From Artocarpus heterophyllus (Eukaryota; Streptophyta; Magnoliopsida; Rosales; Moraceae), in assembly GCA_025403435.1 (NCBI GenBank), contig CM046348.1:17583679-17647678 (forward strand): DNA of 64,000 nt, read 5' to 3'. Of the stretch, positions 60,228-64,000 are shown one piece after another. The notes beneath the pieces were generated by a model that saw nothing but the letters and a program-made list of their open reading frames with translations, did no database searches and was not told the DNA's origin. How positions within the stretch are numbered: the stretch's first letter is position 1; each line of letters begins with the position of its first letter. Made by a program: the position numbers and the translations under genes.

Positions 60228-60495
60228 TGACAAATGGCGAACGGACGGACGATGTCGGGCGCATCGCAGACAATAGCGATTATGGTCGACGATAGCCGCA
60301 GATTGGCTGGAGAATTAGAGGAGAGGGTTGGGGGGTTCTTGGCAGAGGAGAGGGAGCTTGGACTGACAAATGGTGAATGGACGGATGACGTTGGGCACAC
60401 TGCGGACAACGGCGACGACGTTGGACCACAACCGGAGAAGGAGAGGAGAGGGCTAGGGGGTTTTCGGCAGAGGAGAGGGAGGGTGGTTCGAAATG
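60228..60495. repeat. ~136-bp tandem duplication, GC-rich
   Basis: Two direct copies, 60228-60363 and 60364-60495, both starting TGACAAATGG and ending near GCAGAGGAGAGGGAG, with about a fifth of positions changed. The surrounding sequence to about 60560 is GC-rich and open in more than one frame on both strands; no protein family is recognised. It may be exon-like or an element terminus. Confidence 0.7.
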
Positions 60496-61347
60496 GATCG
60501 GACTCTTTTTGCCCTGTGCGTTTTTCCTTTTCGGGTTGCTTGCTCTGGACGAGAAGGGGAACCAAGAAAAGAGGGGAAATTTTGGAGGAAATTTGATAAA
60601 AGTGCTTAATTTGCTCTTGGATGAGAAGAAGAAGATGTTTGGTTTTAGGGAGTTCGAACTAAACAACAAGGGCAAAACAACAACATATGGAGGCCGGGAA
60701 TTTTGAGATGGATAAATGAGAGGGCCGGGCAGGCTGAGATGGATAAATGAGATGGATGAATAAGACCAAATGAGACACATGTCATCACTTTTTTGGTGAA
60801 AAAAAAAAGTTATTTCTCCAATTAACTTTCTTGAGGGCCTTTTTTACCAAAATTTCCCCAGGGGTCACCTACTAAAAGTTGCAACAACCTAAACTCTTTG
60901 AAGCTAGAACGCACTTACGAAGCCAATTAGCACAGTCATTCTTGGATCTAGATATCCGCTTGAAGGAAAGTAAAGGAAACTAAGACTTTAAATCTAAAAT
61001 TACTTGTATATCTACATGACTTTCAATGTCTACGTCCATGGTAGATTTCAAAAAAAGGTCCCAAACTCAATGTTCATGTCCATGGTAGATTTCATATTAA
61101 GTTCCGGTATCATCCATGGCAAAATTACTCTTTTTTTTTTTTTTCCTTCAAATAAAAATAATAAGTAGACCTTAGTTTTCAATTTGTTAAACAAACAAAA
61201 AAAAAATTAAGGAAGCGCATTTTTTAATTTGTTAAACAATAAAAGCAAAAATTTTATGGCTACAACTTTACAAAATCACACTTTATGCAATCTTTATATA
61301 TATATATATATATATATATATGGGAGAATTACTGTCTAAATAACTTA
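60496..61347. other. Intergenic with repeats of low complexity
   Basis: Purine-rich remnant, then AT-rich sequence with a short direct duplication (TCCATGGTAGATTTCA at about 61036 and 61079) and a (TA)n run at 61296-61320. No gene. Confidence 0.5.
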
Positions 61348-61514
61348 GGTTTTATTTGGCAACATTACTCGGAACTAATAAGTTTCAGCCGGTGCATTAT
61401 TAAGCTTTCATATGCTATAATAAAAAATAAAAATTTACTATAATATTAAACTTTTATATACTATAATATTTTAAATTTTAACTCTAAGTTGTAATATGAT
61501 TCTCAAACAATCCC
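61348..61514. mobile_element. Tourist-like MITE (MITE-B copy 2)
   Basis: The 3-bp duplication TTA (61345-61347 and 61515-61517) flanks ends GGTTTTATTTGGCA and GGGATTGTTTGAGA (right end read inward). 167 bp, non-coding, PIF/Harbinger-like; related to 48448-48597. Confidence 0.7.
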
Positions 61515-62099
61515 TTAATGCTATTGCACTCATATACTGGTACGTTGTTGTTCCTCTTGTTGAAATTTCGTTAAGAAACTACTATAAATTTAAAAAGTCA
61601 GTTGGGCGGACTATTTAGCCCCTAGTTCTTACGTATAATCACCAAACAACCACTGCTAAAATTTAATGCTCACCAGCTAAAGCCTATTCAACAGCGTACG
61701 AAACCCCTCAACATTTTGCTTGTCCCATAATGTGCATGAAAACCTCTTCATAACACGTGTACGATGTATCAAAACTTCAAATGTACTTGAGAAGAAACCT
61801 AGAAACTTTTTTAGTTTTAACCTAAACCAATGAAACCAAATAGCCCTGGTTTGATTTACTTTGGCTTTTATTAAAAACAAAAAATCTCAAACAGTCGAAG
61901 AAATATGTTATCTTTGGCTTGGATGGTAGTTAGAAAAAAAAAAAAAAAAAAATTCAAGCCACCTATGATGATTTTAATGAACTAATAAGAAACATTATAG
62001 CATTGAGAGCTTTATCATATTATCACTTTTTATCATTTATATATATCGCATACTTAGTATTTTAGTTGAGGGTTTTTATTTAAATTATATTTTAAAAGC
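61515..62099. other. Intergenic, nothing recognised
   Basis: AT-rich sequence with an A-tract (61936-61953). No gene or element ends. Confidence 0.5.
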
Positions 62100-62480
62100 A
62101 GCATCTAGACGGAAAAGCTAACATAGATGTTATGGGCCAAATTTTTTTAAATTTCATTAATATCTTACGCCTAGAAATTTATCTATCTTCCATAAAGGAG
62201 CCGAATGAAACCAAAGTTTCACGTTCGGTTTTGAATTAGAGACGTTAAAAATGATGAATCAACGTCGACTATAACCCCTAGCCTTCCAAGCTAATGATGC
62301 GGGTTCGATTCCCGCTACCCGCTTGTGCTTACTTTATCTTTCTATCTCTATTCAATATTTCTATCAATCTCTTTCTTTTTTATTTTATTTTTGAAATTTT
62401 TTATAAAAAAGAAAATAATAAATAAAATGAATAAATTGAAATCCAATTTCAAAAATAAAAAAAAATACAGTTTTAAAAAA
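62100..62480 (+). other. Nuclear insert of plastid DNA: trnG-UCC intron end, 3' exon and spacer
   Basis: Contains the last part of the plastid trnG-UCC group II intron, with its domain V hairpin (62198-62233, GAGCCGAATGAAACC pairing towards GTTTCACGTTCGG). Next come the 48-nt 3' exon and AT-rich spacer resembling the plastid trnG-trnR interval. Recognition is from memory of plastid genomes. The borders are approximate. The 5' exon is absent, so no tRNA is made. Confidence 0.8.
62276..62323 (+). pseudogene. trnG-UCC: Plastid trnG-UCC 3' exon fragment
   Basis: 48 nt from CCCTAGCCTTCCAAGC through the T-arm GGGTTCGATTCCCGC to ACCCGCT. One C-to-T change (CTAATGATG, plastid CTAACGATG) is as expected for decay in the nucleus. 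Only half of the tRNA is present. Confidence 0.8.
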
Positions 62481-63072
62481 GTTCTCTATGTATAAATATT
62501 TTGATAGATATTTTTATTTTTATTAAGGGCATTGCTACAAGGTACTATTGATATTAAGCATTATTCGTCAACAGAAGATGAGTGTTATAACATTAGGCTC
62601 ACAAATAAGGCCCCTCTTGTGTGGTTAGCACCGTGCCCTTGAGCATTTTTCCTTCAGATACAAAGATTCACTCCACGTTCACTCACTTGTTGTCGCTCCT
62701 TGAAAATCTAGCGAAAGGAAGCTCACCCCGAAATTTGCTTTCGCTGGAGCACACATCTTTAATTTGCTTTCTAGCGAATTTCTTCATTAAAAAGAGACAG
62801 GAACAGGGATTTACCAGATTGGCACAAACAAAGAGAAATCATCGGGATAAATGAAAAGAGAAAATTCTGATCGTAATTTGTTTGTTGAAATAACCCACAG
62901 AGTATCCTGTGCAAGGGCCGTCAGGTCAGTGGGTCTTCAATTCTTCACAGCCCCTTTTTCGTGTACATGTTTCTTTATTTCTGTTTATTTAGCAAGATCT
63001 GGTTTGCTTTTAATGACGAAAAGTTTGATATAAAACGAATAATCCTATTACTAACTCATGAGTAATACCATT
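62481..63072. other. Upstream region of the right-edge PPR gene
   Basis: Sequence of higher complexity from about 62590, probably promoter and 5' leader. A 77-codon open frame at 62621-62854 has no recognisable domain. No clear TATA box could be assigned. Confidence 0.45.
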
Positions 63073-64000
63073 ATGTCTCGTTGGTTTTCGAAAAAATGTG
63101 GGATTTTGGGAGAAAGGAATTGGAATCCGATTCCAATACCCCACAGAACAATTCCTGAACCCAAAGGACAAGACTTTGATTACGTTAATGTTGTTCATAG
63201 TCATCTGATTCACTCCGACTGGACTAAGCTTGACTCTTTATCCAGTGGGTTGTCAACGTTTAGAGTGAAACATGTACTGTTAAAAATCCAGAAGGACCAT
63301 GTTCTTTCCCTTGAGTTTTTTAACTGGGTAAGTAGTCGAAATCCTAGTGTACATACCCTTGAAACAAATTCAATTATCCTCCATATTCTCACAAGAAACA
63401 GGAAGTTCAAATCTGCAGAATCAATTTTGAGGACCGTTCTCGCATCGGATTCGATAAATTTGCCCTCTGACTTGTTTGAAGCAATTTTGTTTTCTTACCG
63501 GTTGTGTAATTCTACTCCGCTTGTTTTTGACTCCCTTTTCAAGTGTTTTGCTCACATGAGAAAATTCAGGAATGCCACAGACACTTTCTGCAGAATGAAA
63601 GATTTCGGGTTTCTGCCAACGGTTGAGTCCTGCAATGCCTATATTAGCTCTTTGCTTGACTTCCGTAGAGTTGATATTGCTTTGGCCTTCTACAGAGAAA
63701 TGCGGCATTTTCGGATTTCGCCGAATATTTTTACTCTTAACATGGTGATTTGTGCTTATTGTAAACTGGGAAAATTAGATAAGGCTGCTGAGGTTTTTCG
63801 TGAGATGGAGAACATGGGTTCCAGCCCTACTGTTGCGTCATATAATACGTTGATATCGGGATACTGTAATAAAGGCCTTCTGAGCCTGGCTATGAACCTT
63901 AAAGTTTTGATGGGGAAGAATAGAGTGCTGCCAAATGTGATAACTTATAACACCATTATCAATGGGTTCTGCAAAGAAGGGAAATTGCACGAAGCAAATA
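63073..64000 (+). CDS. P-class pentatricopeptide repeat protein, 5' part (continues past window)
   Basis: Opens with ATG at 63073 (MSRWFSKKCGILG) and stays open for 309 codons to the window edge. After an N-terminal region rich in basic residues, probably an organelle-targeting signal, come tandem 35-residue repeats from about residue 150: for example SCNAYISSLLDFRRVDIALA, TLNMVICAYCKLGKLDKAAE, SYNTLISGYCNKGLL and TYNTIINGFCKEGKLHEAN. The regular P-type spacing and lack of E/DYW motifs so far suggest an RNA-stabilising or translation/splicing factor of mitochondria or plastids. The 3' end, and thus the class, is not visible. No lesions are seen. Confidence 0.93.
   Translation, partial: MSRWFSKKCGILGERNWNPIPIPHRTIPEPKGQDFDYVNVVHSHLIHSDWTKLDSLSSGLSTFRVKHVLLKIQKDHVLSLEFFNWVSSRNPSVHTLETNSIILHILTRNRKFKSAESILRTVLASDSINLPSDLFEAILFSYRLCNSTPLVFDSLFKCFAHMRKFRNATDTFCRMKDFGFLPTVESCNAYISSLLDFRRVDIALAFYREMRHFRISPNIFTLNMVICAYCKLGKLDKAAEVFREMENMGSSPTVASYNTLISGYCNKGLLSLAMNLKVLMGKNRVLPNVITYNTIINGFCKEGKLHEAN

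Noticed and set aside
60234..60596. 120-codon open frame in the GC-rich duplication
   Set aside because: Long frames exist on both strands because of GC content; the sequence is a tandem duplication and no family fits.
62276..62323. Functional tRNA gene
   Set aside because: Only the 3' exon of a split plastid tRNA is present; no 5' half in the window.

Overview
The window is nuclear DNA of a dicot plant. Three things show this: a one-intron Lhcb2-type chlorophyll a/b-binding gene, two pentatricopeptide-repeat (PPR) genes, and a fragment of chloroplast trnG-UCC inserted in nuclear-type sequence. The species is not identifiable by eye. Genuine host genes are few: LHCB2 (15112-16677, +), an intact DYW-class PPR editing factor (17303-19354, -) and the start of a P-class PPR gene that runs off the right edge (63073-64000, +). 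The rest is mostly transposable elements, many nested and most broken.

Layout. 398-9396: a structurally complete Ty3/gypsy chromovirus-type element (gypsy-1, minus strand) with two LTRs, tRNA-iMet PBS, PPT and a perfect 5-bp duplication, but with several in-frame stops. 9402-10690: a degenerate ~85-bp tandem array in which most units carry two palindromes, interrupted by a ~160-bp MITE. 10690-13362: an LTR-like block and a hAT-like element with an internal ~455-bp tandem duplication. 15.1-19.4 kb: the gene island. 19391-26464: a Ty1/copia element (copia-2, minus) whose 3' LTR ends 36 bp before the PPR start codon and points into it. It contains a solo LTR (22567-25348, TSD AGTAT), which itself contains a hAT MITE (23629-24264, TSD ATCTCAAG). 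26466-26996: a PIF/Harbinger-type element. 27341-30715: a truncated gypsy (gypsy-3, plus). 30716-46248: a decayed copia (copia-1, minus) whose 3' LTR holds a nested, internally deleted gypsy (gypsy-2, 31972-38699, TSD TCATT). 46955-47215: a minisatellite. 51470-53749: a Mutator-like (MULE) transposase pseudogene. 54028-54990: a region dense in GTCGACC words with a ~70-bp-arm inverted repeat. 55413-57240: a broken DUF1985 gene. 62100-62480: the plastid fragment.

How it fits together. The two complete host genes serve the chloroplast (light harvesting) and an organelle (RNA editing); they are convergent and separated by only ~0.6 kb. The nesting gives relative ages: copia-2, then the solo LTR, then hAT; and gypsy-3, then copia-1, then gypsy-2. 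The premature stops I examined in gypsy-1, gypsy-2, gypsy-3, the MULE gene and the DUF1985 gene all lie where a single C-to-T or G-to-A change from Gln, Arg or Trp would explain them, as expected for methylcytosine decay.

The most striking unexplained signal is a family of short GC-rich palindromic modules around GGCCTGCCGA (best form TTCGGCCTGCCGAA). It recurs in the LTRs of three otherwise unrelated retrotransposons (gypsy-1, gypsy-2, copia-1), plus the copia-1 leader. In each of the three, it is the part of the LTR that differs most in module number or order between the two LTRs of the same element.
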